A DNA stretch of 64,000 nucleotides from Haliea sp. (GTDB taxonomy: Bacteria > Pseudomonadota > Gammaproteobacteria > Pseudomonadales > Halieaceae). Every line of letters begins with the position of its first letter. The stretch's first letter is position 1. Shown one piece after another: positions 49,759-57,907 of the stretch. The stretch lies in contig NZNC01000029.1 of NCBI GenBank assembly GCA_002692965.1, positions 62,001 through 126,000 of the forward strand. The letters are read 5' to 3'. The notes under the pieces were generated by a model, which was given only the letters and a program-made list of their open reading frames with translations, ran no database searches and was not told the origin of the DNA. A program made the position numbers and the translations under genes.

Positions 49759-49910
49759 AGACGCCAGTAGTCGGAACCCCGGGAGAGTGGTAGTTTATTC
49801 CAGTCCTGTGTGCCCGGCCAAGCCGGGGCAGCGGGATGGTTTGCCAACCAGATTCACCACGCAAGTGGTCACACTGTCACGACAGGATCGTACGAACAAG
49901 GAGTTTCACC

Positions 49911-50171
49911 ATGAAGTCAACGCTGATCAAAGCCGCTTCCATTGCCGCATTCACCGTGCTGGCCACTGGCTGCGCCAGCACGTCCTCTGTGGACGAAGTC
50001 CGCGCCATTGCCGAGGCTGCTCAGCGTTCTGCTGACGAAGCCAAGCAGTCCGCTGCCAGCGCCGAGCGCACCGCCGCCGACGCCAAGCGCACTGCCGAAG
50101 AAGCCAAGCGCGCTGCCGACGAGGCCAACACCAAGATCGACCGCGCGTTCAAGCAATCCATGCAGAAGTAA
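49911..50171 (+). CDS. lpp: Lpp/OprI-type murein lipoprotein
   Basis: An 86-residue lipoprotein: signal peptide MKSTLIKAASIAAFTVLATGC with lipobox LATGC (Cys21), then a continuous Ala-rich coiled coil built of near-repeats (ADEAKQSAASAERTAADAKR and following) and a C-terminal Lys (MQK). This is the layout of Pseudomonas OprI and E. coli Lpp, where the terminal Lys is joined to the meso-DAP of the wall by L,D-transpeptidases. AAGGAG sits eight bases before the ATG; the in-frame start 25 codons upstream has none. A strong terminator follows. The neighbouring transpeptidase genes make covalent anchoring very likely. Confidence 0.9.
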   Translation: MKSTLIKAASIAAFTVLATGCASTSSVDEVRAIAEAAQRSADEAKQSAASAERTAADAKRTAEEAKRAADEANTKIDRAFKQSMQK

Positions 50172-50182
50172 TCGGTGTCACG

Positions 50183-50211
50183 CCGCGGGCCCTAGTGGCC
50201 CGCGGTTTTTT
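50183..50211 (+). terminator. Intrinsic terminator of lpp, overlapping the convergent gene end
   Basis: A perfect 9-bp stem (CCGCGGGCC and GGCCCGCGG) with a five-base loop is followed by six T residues, 12 bp after the lpp stop. The stop codon of the convergent transpeptidase gene (50192-50194) starts in the hairpin loop, so the 3' ends of both transcripts share this element. Confidence 0.9.
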
Positions 50212-51166
50212 GCTCGGCGTGCCGAGTGGCACCCTCGCCCGCCATTGACCACACCGACCCCACCGGAACCGGCAGCCCGCTGGATTTCCGCAAAGCTTCC
50301 TCTGCCTGCTCCCAGGAAATACTCACATTCTCGCGGCCACTGACGGCCCCCATCAGCGCTTCCCGCAGCTGCGCGACGCGAGCTTCCCAGTCCGTCTCGC
50401 CACCTTCCAGGGGCTTGTGGGATTCCACGTAGAGCACCCCGTCCGACCAGCCGGCCTTCACCGGTTGATTGACAATGCTCACCTGGCTGCCCACCGGGAC
50501 TCGCCCGAAAATGGATTCGATGTCTTCGGGGTACATGCGCACACAGCCGTTGGTCACCTGCATGCCCAGGCCCAGGGGATTGTTGGTGCCGTGGATCAGA
50601 TAGGCCGGCAGCCCGAGGTAGATGGCGTGACGGCCGAGGGGATTGGCGGGGCCGGGGGGAACGACCTTGGACAGACTATGCCCCCGGGCCGCGTGATCAC
50701 GCCGAATCGACTCCGGCGGGTACCAGGTCGGATCCTTGGCCTTGCGCGTCACCCGGGTGGTCGCCTGGGGTGTCTCCCGGCCATCACGGCCGATACTCAC
50801 CGAATACACACCGACATGGTCGGGGCGCTCGGGGTTGTTCTCGTAGTGGTACAGGCGCAGCTCGGCGATATTGACCACGATACCCTCGCGGGGCGCGTCC
50901 GGCAGCAGATGCCGGGTGGGTAGCACCACCGGCGTACCCTCCCCGGGCAGCCAGGCATCCACCTCGGGATTGGCCGCGCGCAGGGCTTCGTAGCCCGTGC
51001 GGTACTTGCGCGCGAGGGCCACCAGGGTGTCCTCTTCGCGGGTCACCGTCTCCGCCAGCTCGCCGACCAGCGCTTCATTCGGCGCCGGCAGGGGGTAGAT
51101 GCCGCTGGCGGCAAACAATGGGCCCGCCACGAGGGCGGAAAAAAGGAACAGGAAATAGCGTTTCAT
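50192..51166 (-). CDS. L,D-transpeptidase 2, Lpp-attaching ErfK/YbiS type
   Basis: A 324-residue secreted enzyme: signal peptide (FLFLFSALVAGPLFA), a LysM-like segment (about residues 38-85, REEDTLVALARKYRTGYEALRAANP), then the YkuD catalytic domain (about 95-235). Catalytic motifs are LIHGTNNPLGLGMQV and NGCVRMYPEDIESIF with the Cys near residue 208. PTWYPPESIRRDHAARGHSL, PGPANPLGRHAIYLG and the SIVNQPVKAGW end are hallmarks of the E. coli LdtA/B/C (ErfK, YbiS, YcfS) group that links Lpp to peptidoglycan. Its 3' end converges on, and shares a terminator with, the Lpp-like gene, its probable substrate. Confidence 0.92.
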   Translation of the reverse strand: MKRYFLFLFSALVAGPLFAASGIYPLPAPNEALVGELAETVTREEDTLVALARKYRTGYEALRAANPEVDAWLPGEGTPVVLPTRHLLPDAPREGIVVNIAELRLYHYENNPERPDHVGVYSVSIGRDGRETPQATTRVTRKAKDPTWYPPESIRRDHAARGHSLSKVVPPGPANPLGRHAIYLGLPAYLIHGTNNPLGLGMQVTNGCVRMYPEDIESIFGRVPVGSQVSIVNQPVKAGWSDGVLYVESHKPLEGGETDWEARVAQLREALMGAVSGRENVSISWEQAEEALRKSSGLPVPVGSVWSMAGEGATRHAEQKTAGH

Positions 51167-51241
51167 GACAGTCCGTGCGCGGGGTGTTGGAAGGTGCCCA
51201 TGATACTCTGTGACCGGGACCGGGCAACGCGGTCGCCCGCC

Positions 51242-51958
51242 TCAGGAAGCGGTATTAGTACCGAGTCCGGCGAGCCGGGCCGCCGGGCAGTTGAGATAAT
51301 CGGATGCCGCCAGCCAGTCGGGGTCGGGATACCAGGAGAATAAAAACTGTCCATCCTTGAGCGAGTCAACCACCTGATCGGCGACCTGCCGGGGCACCGC
51401 GGGACAGCCCAGGGAGCGGCCGATGCGCCCCTGGCGGTCAATCCAGTCGGGGGCGACGTAATCGGCTCCGTGAATCACGATGGCCCGCTGCCGGGCGGCG
51501 TCGTTGATGCCCGGCTCCAGGCCGTCCATGCGCAGGGAGTAGCCATGCTTGCCAACGTAGCTCTCCGCCGTGCGGAAGAGGCCGATACTGGATTGGTGAC
51601 TACCCTCGACATTGGAGAACCGGGTGGCGCGATTGCCCCCCGAGCCCTGCCCGTGGGCCACCAGCTCCCGCAGCAGCAGACGCTGCTCCGCGAGGTCGAA
51701 AATCCACAGGCGGGGTTGGCTGGAGGGCAGGGAAAAATCGATCACAGCCAGGGTTCTCGCCGGCTCCAGACCTCCTGCCTCGGCGCAGCGGACCGCAGCC
51801 AGGGCGCGCTTGAGCACCGGACCGGAGAGCCCCGGCGCCTCCAGCGCGAGGGCTCGGGCGAGGCGCAGGTCGACAGCTCCTGCTGGCTGCGCCAGGAAGG
51901 CCAGAAACAACAACACGATCGAGGCGCGCCACAGGGGGCCCGGCAAGGCTTGGTACAT
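51242..51958 (-). CDS. L,D-transpeptidase-fold protein 3 (YkuD_2 type)
   Basis: A 238-residue secreted protein (signal peptide around ASIVLLFLAFLAQPAGA) of the murein L,D-transpeptidase catalytic-domain family with the RLWIFDLAEQRLLLRELVAHGQGSG strand. The active site is RAIVIHGADYVAP and GRSLGCPAVPRQVAD, with Cys near residue 183. A conserved HQSSIGLFRTAESYVGKHG segment lies between. This subtype is common in proteobacteria but its reaction is little studied. ATG 51958 is used; the longer frame runs into the gap shared with the divergent YcbB-type gene. It precedes the ErfK-type gene by 75 bp on the same strand, so the two may be cotranscribed. Confidence 0.88.
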   Translation of the reverse strand: MYQALPGPLWRASIVLLFLAFLAQPAGAVDLRLARALALEAPGLSGPVLKRALAAVRCAEAGGLEPARTLAVIDFSLPSSQPRLWIFDLAEQRLLLRELVAHGQGSGGNRATRFSNVEGSHQSSIGLFRTAESYVGKHGYSLRMDGLEPGINDAARQRAIVIHGADYVAPDWIDRQGRIGRSLGCPAVPRQVADQVVDSLKDGQFLFSWYPDPDWLAASDYLNCPAARLAGLGTNTAS

Positions 51959-52045
51959 GGTCTGTCCCGAGGGGTTTGTCGCAGTGTAACCCAGCCCCGG
52001 GGGGCTGGCCAAGCCCGCCCCGGCGCAGGTCTGCTATGCCTGCTG

Positions 52046-53623
52046 GTGCTGTGTCTCCTGGTCGGGCCGGTGCTGCCTGTCGGCGCCACGCCGCCGCTGC
52101 GCGATGCCCTGCTGCAAGAGCCCGCCGGGCCTGAGCAGGTCGGCGCCGACCGCGGTGTGCGTTACCTCCCGCCGGCGCTACTGCGCGATTTCTATGCGCA
52201 GCGCGACTGGCAGCCGCTCTGGGACAGTGCCGAGCGCCGCAGGGCCCTCGCCGAGGCCCTGGCGTCGCTGGCGGACGACGGGCTGGATCCCCGGGATTAC
52301 CCCCTGCCGACAGCGTCCGAGTCCGGCAGCTGTGCGGAGCTGCGCCTGAGCCACAGCTGGGCGCTGGCGGTGTGGCACCTGCTGCGCGGCCGCCTGGTGC
52401 GCAATGCCCACGAGCCCCTGTGGCAGGCCCCGCAAACCCGGCCCAGCACAGACGCCGGCGTCCAACTGCTGGCCCTGCTGGCTGCCCACAGCAGCCAGCC
52501 CGCAGCGGCCGTGGCGGCCGCGAGACCGGCGCTGCCCGCCTACAGCGCCCTGCGGGACACCCTGGCACGGCTGCCCGCGCATCCCGAGGGCTGGACGGCC
52601 CTGCCCCCGGGTAAGCTGCTGCATCCCGGCGACCTCGACCCGAGGGTCACCGCCCTGCGGCAACAGCTCTACCACTACGGCGATCTCGCAACCGACGGCA
52701 CGCCCCCCGACAGCATGCGCTACGACGCCGCCCTGGTCGCGGCACTGCGTCGTTTTCAATACCGCCACGGCCTGGCCGCCGACGGCGTTCTCGGCCCCCG
52801 CACCCTCGCGGCCCTCAACCAGTCACCGCAGACCCGCCGGGAACGCCTCGCGGTCAACCTGGAGCGCTGGCGCTGGCGGCGCGCGGAGCCCTTCCCCGAC
52901 GGAGTTCTGGTCGACATTGCCGGGGCGCGCATTGAGCTCCGACAGGGTGGGCGCCCCCGCTGGCGGGCGCGCACCCAGGTGGGCACGCCCCAGCGCCCCA
53001 CACCGCTCCTGCGTTCGGCAGTCAAGCGGCTGACGGTCAACCCGTCCTGGGTCGTCCCCCCAACCATCCTGCGCCGCGACACGCTGCCGGCCCTGCGCGC
53101 GGATCCGGGCTACCTGAGCGCCCATGCCATGGAGGTGCTGGACCTGTCCGGCCGTGTGCTCGACCTGGCCACGGTCGACTGGGCGCGACCCGGCGGCATC
53201 ATGCTGCGGCAGCGCCCGGGTCCGAGCAACCCCCTGGGGCGGGTCGCCCTGCGCTTTCCGAATCCCTTCAGTGTCTACCTCCACGACACCCCGAACCAGC
53301 AACTGTTCAGCGGTGCCCACCGCAGCCACAGCTCCGGTTGCGTGCGCGTGGAGGATGCCCTGACCCTGGCGCACCACCTGGTCGAGACAGGACAGGGGGA
53401 AGCCAACAGCCTGCACAGCGCCCTGGAGAGCACGCGGACTCGGGAGCTGCAACTTTCCCGGGAGGTGCCGATTCTGCTGGATTACTGGACCGCGGATGTG
53501 GATGATGACGGGCGTGTGATCCTGCGCCCGGATCTCTACGGGCGCGACCCGGCCCTGGCCGCCGCCCTGAGCAGGCCACTGCCGGTGTCGCCGCTGCCGG
53601 GCTGCCGGACACCGCTGGACTAA
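52046..53623 (+). CDS. L,D-transpeptidase 4, YcbB/LdtD type
   Basis: About 525 residues: signal sequence (LLVLCLLVGPVLPVGA), a helical scaffold region, a peptidoglycan-binding domain (about residues 200-260, AALRRFQYRHGLAADGVLGPRTLAALN), and a large YkuD domain (about 285-500) with SGAHRSHSSGCVRVEDAL, nucleophile Cys near residue 431. WVVPPTILRRDTLP and NPFSVYLHDTPN are typical of LdtD/YcbB, which makes 3-3 crosslinks. No ATG is in frame near the signal peptide. I use GTG 52046; a TTG at 51950 would add an Arg-rich n-region but overlaps the divergent gene's start. Followed by a thioesterase gene after 18 bp. Confidence 0.87.
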   Translation: MLCLLVGPVLPVGATPPLRDALLQEPAGPEQVGADRGVRYLPPALLRDFYAQRDWQPLWDSAERRRALAEALASLADDGLDPRDYPLPTASESGSCAELRLSHSWALAVWHLLRGRLVRNAHEPLWQAPQTRPSTDAGVQLLALLAAHSSQPAAAVAAARPALPAYSALRDTLARLPAHPEGWTALPPGKLLHPGDLDPRVTALRQQLYHYGDLATDGTPPDSMRYDAALVAALRRFQYRHGLAADGVLGPRTLAALNQSPQTRRERLAVNLERWRWRRAEPFPDGVLVDIAGARIELRQGGRPRWRARTQVGTPQRPTPLLRSAVKRLTVNPSWVVPPTILRRDTLPALRADPGYLSAHAMEVLDLSGRVLDLATVDWARPGGIMLRQRPGPSNPLGRVALRFPNPFSVYLHDTPNQQLFSGAHRSHSSGCVRVEDALTLAHHLVETGQGEANSLHSALESTRTRELQLSREVPILLDYWTADVDDDGRVILRPDLYGRDPALAAALSRPLPVSPLPGCRTPLD

Positions 53624-53641
53624 GACAGACAAGGAAGCCCC

Positions 53642-54253
53642 ATGCAGCTGAACCCCGACTTCTCCCCCGAGCAGCGCCAGAGCCTCGAGTCTCTGGTCGA
53701 CAGCCTGCGGGAAACCCTGCGCCTGAGCGTCAGCCTGAACAGCGACCCCGCCACCCTGGAGCAGCTGAACACGCAGCTGCGGGCCTTGAATGAGGCCCTG
53801 CGCCCCCACGCCGGCCGGCGCGCGCTGGAGCACTTCAATGCCAGCCCTGGCGAGGACCTCGCGGCAATCCTGCCCTGCTCGCCGGTGACCGGGCGCTATC
53901 ACCCCATGGCGCCACCGTTTCAGATACGCCGGGAGGCGCAACAGGTGGTTGGGGAGGTGACCCTGAACGAGGTCTACGAAGGTCCCCAGGGGCATGTACA
54001 CGGCGCCTGGGTGGCTGCCATCTATGACCAGCTGCTGGCCATGGCCTGCGTCAGCAACGGCACCGCCGGTCCCACCGCGAACCTGTCGGTCGACTACCTG
54101 AAGCCCACCCCGCTAAACCGGCCACTGCGCTTTGAGGCCAGCGTCGACAGCGCCGATGAACGCAAGATCTTCGCCAGTGGTCGCTGTTATAGTGATGGCG
54201 AGCTGGTGAGTCGCTGCGAGGGGCTGTTTATCCGCTTTATTCCCCGACAGTAG
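53642..54253 (+). CDS. Hotdog-fold thioesterase-like protein
   Basis: A 203-residue protein: an N-terminal helical region (about 1-75) and one hotdog domain with the signature HVHGAWVAAIYDQLLAMAC (about 120-138) and ANLSVDYLKPTPLNRPL. The HGG turn of PaaI enzymes reads HGAW here. It resembles PaaI/THEM4-like acyl-CoA thioesterases; the acyl substrate is unknown. AAGGAAG precedes the ATG. It is 18 bp from the YcbB-type gene and 81 bp from ndh, all on the same strand. Confidence 0.82.
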   Translation: MQLNPDFSPEQRQSLESLVDSLRETLRLSVSLNSDPATLEQLNTQLRALNEALRPHAGRRALEHFNASPGEDLAAILPCSPVTGRYHPMAPPFQIRREAQQVVGEVTLNEVYEGPQGHVHGAWVAAIYDQLLAMACVSNGTAGPTANLSVDYLKPTPLNRPLRFEASVDSADERKIFASGRCYSDGELVSRCEGLFIRFIPRQ

Positions 54254-54334
54254 ATCGCATCGGGACCACAGGGCAGCCTGCAGCTTCTGGCGGCTCCACG
54301 ACGACAGCCCCACTTTGCTTACAGGACTATAGCC

Positions 54335-55645
54335 ATGCAAATCGTGATCGTAGGCGGTGGCGCCGGTGGACTGGAACTGGCAACCCGGCTGGGAAGGAAA
54401 CTGGGCCGCAAGCACAAGGCGGAGGTGGTGCTGATCGATCGCAACCACACCCACGTGTGGAAACCCCTGCTGCACGAGGTGGCCTCGGGCTCCCTCGACG
54501 CCGACCTCGACGCGGTGACCTACCGCGCCCACGGTCACAAGCACGGTTTCGAGTTTGAGCTGGGCACCCTCTGCGGCATCGATCGCGGGCGCAAGGTGGT
54601 GCAGCTGGCCGCGCTGCTGGACGATGATGGTCGGGAAATCCTGCCGGCGCGGGAGCGTCCCTACGACACGCTGGTGCTGGCGATCGGCTCGGTGTCCAAC
54701 GATTTCAATGTTGCCGGTGTCAGCGAGCACTGTATTTTCCTGGACTCCCCGGCCCAGGCCCATCGCTTCCACCGGCGCCTGGTAGACGGCTTCATCCGCC
54801 TCAATCAGGCCCTGAAGAGCGGCGACAGGGACAGCAAGCTGCGCGTCGCCATCATCGGCGGCGGCGCCACCGGGGTTGAACTTTCCGCGGAGCTGTACAA
54901 GGCACGGGAGTGGTTTTCGACCTACGGCCTGACTGCCATCACGCCCCAGCACCTCGAGGTGACCCTGGTCGAAGCCGGGCCGCGACTGCTGCCGGCCTTG
55001 AGCGAGCGCATTTCCAGCGGCGCCCGGGAAGAACTGGAGAAACTCGGCGTGCGGGTGATGGTCCACACCGCGGTGGTCTCGGCGAGTCCCCAGGGACTGC
55101 AGACCCGGGACGGCAACGCGATTCCCGCCGATCTGATGGTCTGGGCCGCCGGGGTCAAGGCCCCCGACTTCCTGCGGGCCATCGATGGCCTGGAGAGCAA
55201 CCGCGCCAACCAGCTGCTGGTGGAACCCACCCTGCAGCTCAAGGGCGACGCTGCCATTTACGCCATCGGCGACTGCGCCGGCTGCCCGCTGACAAGGCCG
55301 GACGGCAGCGAGGGCTGGGTGCCGCCGCGCGCCCAGTCCGCGCACCAGATGGCCAGCGCCGTGGCGCAGAATATCCTCGCCGCCAGTCGCGGCAAGCCCC
55401 TCCAGCCCTTCCGCTACAAGGACCTGGGCTCGCTGGTGTCATTGAGCGAATACACGGCCTTCGGCCGACTGATGGGTGGCCTGGCGCGGGGCGGCATCAG
55501 CCTGGAGGGCAAGATCGCCCGGCTCGCCTATGTCTCCCTCTACCGGATGCACCTGGCGGCGATTCACGGCTGGCCGCGGGCCCTGTTGCTGGCGCTGACC
55601 GAGAAGATCAATCACTTTGTGCGACCGCGCTTCAAGTTGCATTGA
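54335..55645 (+). CDS. ndh: NAD(P)H:quinone oxidoreductase type II (NDH-2)
   Basis: A 436-residue two-dinucleotide-fold flavoprotein that passes electrons from NADH to quinone without pumping protons. The FAD fold is IVIVGGGAGGLELATRLGR (residues 3-21), the NADH fold VAIIGGGATGVELSAELYK (about 170-190), the second FAD motif AAIYAIGDCAGCPL (about 305-318). The quinone-side segment VPPRAQSAHQMA and a C-terminal amphipathic membrane-binding region are present. Full length for NDH-2. Confidence 0.93.
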   Translation: MQIVIVGGGAGGLELATRLGRKLGRKHKAEVVLIDRNHTHVWKPLLHEVASGSLDADLDAVTYRAHGHKHGFEFELGTLCGIDRGRKVVQLAALLDDDGREILPARERPYDTLVLAIGSVSNDFNVAGVSEHCIFLDSPAQAHRFHRRLVDGFIRLNQALKSGDRDSKLRVAIIGGGATGVELSAELYKAREWFSTYGLTAITPQHLEVTLVEAGPRLLPALSERISSGAREELEKLGVRVMVHTAVVSASPQGLQTRDGNAIPADLMVWAAGVKAPDFLRAIDGLESNRANQLLVEPTLQLKGDAAIYAIGDCAGCPLTRPDGSEGWVPPRAQSAHQMASAVAQNILAASRGKPLQPFRYKDLGSLVSLSEYTAFGRLMGGLARGGISLEGKIARLAYVSLYRMHLAAIHGWPRALLLALTEKINHFVRPRFKLH

Positions 55646-55688
55646 TAGCGGCAGCCACCCCGACGACAAACACCGCCCCCGCCTGCGC

Positions 55689-55706
55689 GGGGCTCGATCG
55701 AGCCCC
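55689..55706. terminator. Palindromic hairpin between convergent ndh and FadB-like genes
   Basis: GGGGCTC-GATC-GAGCCCC is a perfect 18-bp palindrome located 43 bp past the ndh stop and 18 bp before the stop of the convergent gene. There is no T-run. Position and symmetry suggest a bidirectional terminator. Confidence 0.5.
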
Positions 55707-55724
55707 TCCAGGCATTTCCCGGCG

Positions 55725-57872
55725 CTAGTTGAACACCTCGCCGGCAGCGGCCTTGTCCCGGGCAATCGCCGGCGGCGCAAAACGTTCGCCGTAGGCCGCC
55801 GCCAGCGCCTCGCAGCGTTTGACGAAGCGCTCGACGCCGTAGGTATTGACGAACTGGATCAGGCCGCCGGTCCAGGTGGGGGCACCGATGCCCATGATCG
55901 AGCCGATGTTGCCGTCGTCCACGCTGCGCAGCACGCCGCTTTCCAGGCAGCGCAGAGCCTCGATCACCTGGCGGAACAGCAGGCGCTCGCGCAGGTCCTG
56001 CTCGTCGACGTCCAGGCCCGGCTGGTAGTAGAGCTCGAACAGGCGCGGCCAGATGTGCTTGCTGCCGTCTTCGGCGTATTCGTAGAAACCGCCACCGTGG
56101 TGGCGACCGCCGCGGCCGAATTCCTCGACCATGCGCGTCACCACCTCGCGGGTCAGGCGGTTGTCGCTGAACTGGTCCAGCACACCCATTTCTCGCCAGG
56201 TCTCCTCCGCCTTGTGGGTCAGCTCCAGGCTGACCTCGTCGTAGACCGCCAGGGGCCCCACCGGCATGCCCACGGCCTTGCCCGCGGACTCGATCTGCAC
56301 TGGATGCACCCCCTCCCGGAGCATGCGCACGCCTTCATCCAGGTAGGTGCCGAAAGTCCGTGAGGTGAAGAAACCCAGGGAGTCGTTGACCACGATCGGT
56401 GTCTTGCGGATCTGGCGGGCAAAGTCATAGGCCCGCGCCAGGGTGGCCTCGCTGGTCTGCTCGCCGCAGATGATTTCCACCAGGGGCATCTTGTCCACCG
56501 GCGAGAAGAAGTGAATACCGATGAAGTTGGCCGGCCGTGCGCTGGCTTCCGCCAGGCGGCTGATCGGCAGGCTCGAGGTATTCGAGCCCCAGACGGCGTT
56601 GTCGCCCAGGAGCGGTTCCAGCTCGCGGGTGAGAGCCTGCTTCAGCTCCAGGTTCTCGAACACCGCCTCGACCACCAGCTCGCAGTCGGCCAGGCCCTCG
56701 GTACCCGCCGTGGGGTGGATACGTGCCAGCACCGCCTCGCGTTGCTCGGCACTCATGCGGCCCTTGTCGACCCGTTTATCCAGCAGGCGCTGGCTGTAGG
56801 CCTTGCCCTTCTCCGCGGCTTCCTGGCTGACATCCTTGAGCACCACCTCGACGCCCGCCATCGCCGCGGCGTACGCGATGCCCTGCCCCATCATGCCCGC
56901 GCCGAGCACAGCGATTTTTTCCACGCGGCTTTTCGGCGGATCCTGGGGCCGGCTGCCGCCGCGATTGAGGCGATTCATGGCGAAGAAGAAGGTCGAGATC
57001 ATGTTCTTGGCCTCGGGCGTGACCACCAGCCGGGTCAGCCCGCGGGCCTCCACCCGCAGGGCGGTGTCGAGGTCGAGGCGCGCCGCCTCCACTGCGCAGT
57101 CCAGGATGGCCTCGGGTGCCGGCAGCAGGCCCCGAGTTTTCTTGAACAGCATCGGCGCGGACAGGGTGATCAGCTGGGCGATATGCGGGCTCTTCACGTC
57201 ACCCCCCGGCAGGCGGTAGCCCTTGCGGTCCCAGGGCTGGATCGCGGCATCGCTGTTGCCCGCCTGGCCGCGGATCCAATCCTTGGCTGCCGGCACCAGC
57301 TGTTCGGGGCCCTCCACCAGGGCATCCACCAGCCCCGCCTCCAGGGCCCTGGCGGGGTCGATGCGGGTGCCCTCCAGCAGGTAGGGCAGCGCCTTTTCCA
57401 GACCCAGCAGCTTGACCATGCGCACCACGCCGCCGCCCCCGGGCAGCAGTCCCAGGGTCACCTCGGGCAGGCCCAGCTGTACCCCGCGGTCGGCCCAGGC
57501 AATGCGGTGGTTGCAGGCCAGGCAGAGCTCGAAGCCGCCACCCAGGGCGGCACCGTTGATGGCCGCCACCACCGGCACCGGCAGTTTCTCCAGCCGCCGC
57601 AGGTCGCCCTTGATACTCAGGTTCTGGGCCATGAAGGCGTCCTGGTCTTGCGGCTGGACCGCCAGCAGGTCGTGCAGGTCACCGCCGGCAAAGAACACCT
57701 TCTTGGCCGAGGCGATGACCACCCCGGTGAGCCCCGTCTCCTGCTCCAGGCGGTCGACGGTTTCCTGCATGGCGGCGCGGTACTCTTCGTTCATGGCGTT
57801 GACCGGACCGCTCATGTCCATGGTCACGGTGACGATGCCGTCGGCGTCTTTCTCGTACTTGAATACGCTCAT
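55725..57872 (-). CDS. FadB/FadJ-like multifunctional beta-oxidation protein
   Basis: A 715-residue enoyl-CoA hydratase / 3-hydroxyacyl-CoA dehydrogenase. The crotonase half has AAINGAALGGGFELCLACNHR and GLPEVTLGLLPGGGG with a catalytic Glu. The dehydrogenase half has the NAD fold VLGAGMMGQGIAYAAAMAGV near residue 320 and the catalytic His in GIHFFSPVDKMPLVEI. Start ATG 57872 (MSVFKYEKDADG) follows the thiolase gene by 35 bp, forming a thiolase-first pair (the reverse of the E. coli fadBA order). The length equals FadJ (714), but I cannot separate the FadB and FadJ types from sequence alone. Confidence 0.93.
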   Translation of the reverse strand: MSVFKYEKDADGIVTVTMDMSGPVNAMNEEYRAAMQETVDRLEQETGLTGVVIASAKKVFFAGGDLHDLLAVQPQDQDAFMAQNLSIKGDLRRLEKLPVPVVAAINGAALGGGFELCLACNHRIAWADRGVQLGLPEVTLGLLPGGGGVVRMVKLLGLEKALPYLLEGTRIDPARALEAGLVDALVEGPEQLVPAAKDWIRGQAGNSDAAIQPWDRKGYRLPGGDVKSPHIAQLITLSAPMLFKKTRGLLPAPEAILDCAVEAARLDLDTALRVEARGLTRLVVTPEAKNMISTFFFAMNRLNRGGSRPQDPPKSRVEKIAVLGAGMMGQGIAYAAAMAGVEVVLKDVSQEAAEKGKAYSQRLLDKRVDKGRMSAEQREAVLARIHPTAGTEGLADCELVVEAVFENLELKQALTRELEPLLGDNAVWGSNTSSLPISRLAEASARPANFIGIHFFSPVDKMPLVEIICGEQTSEATLARAYDFARQIRKTPIVVNDSLGFFTSRTFGTYLDEGVRMLREGVHPVQIESAGKAVGMPVGPLAVYDEVSLELTHKAEETWREMGVLDQFSDNRLTREVVTRMVEEFGRGGRHHGGGFYEYAEDGSKHIWPRLFELYYQPGLDVDEQDLRERLLFRQVIEALRCLESGVLRSVDDGNIGSIMGIGAPTWTGGLIQFVNTYGVERFVKRCEALAAAYGERFAPPAIARDKAAAGEVFN

Positions 57873-57907
57873 CTCTGTCGCTTCCTCTTGTCTGCAGCCG
57901 CGGACGC

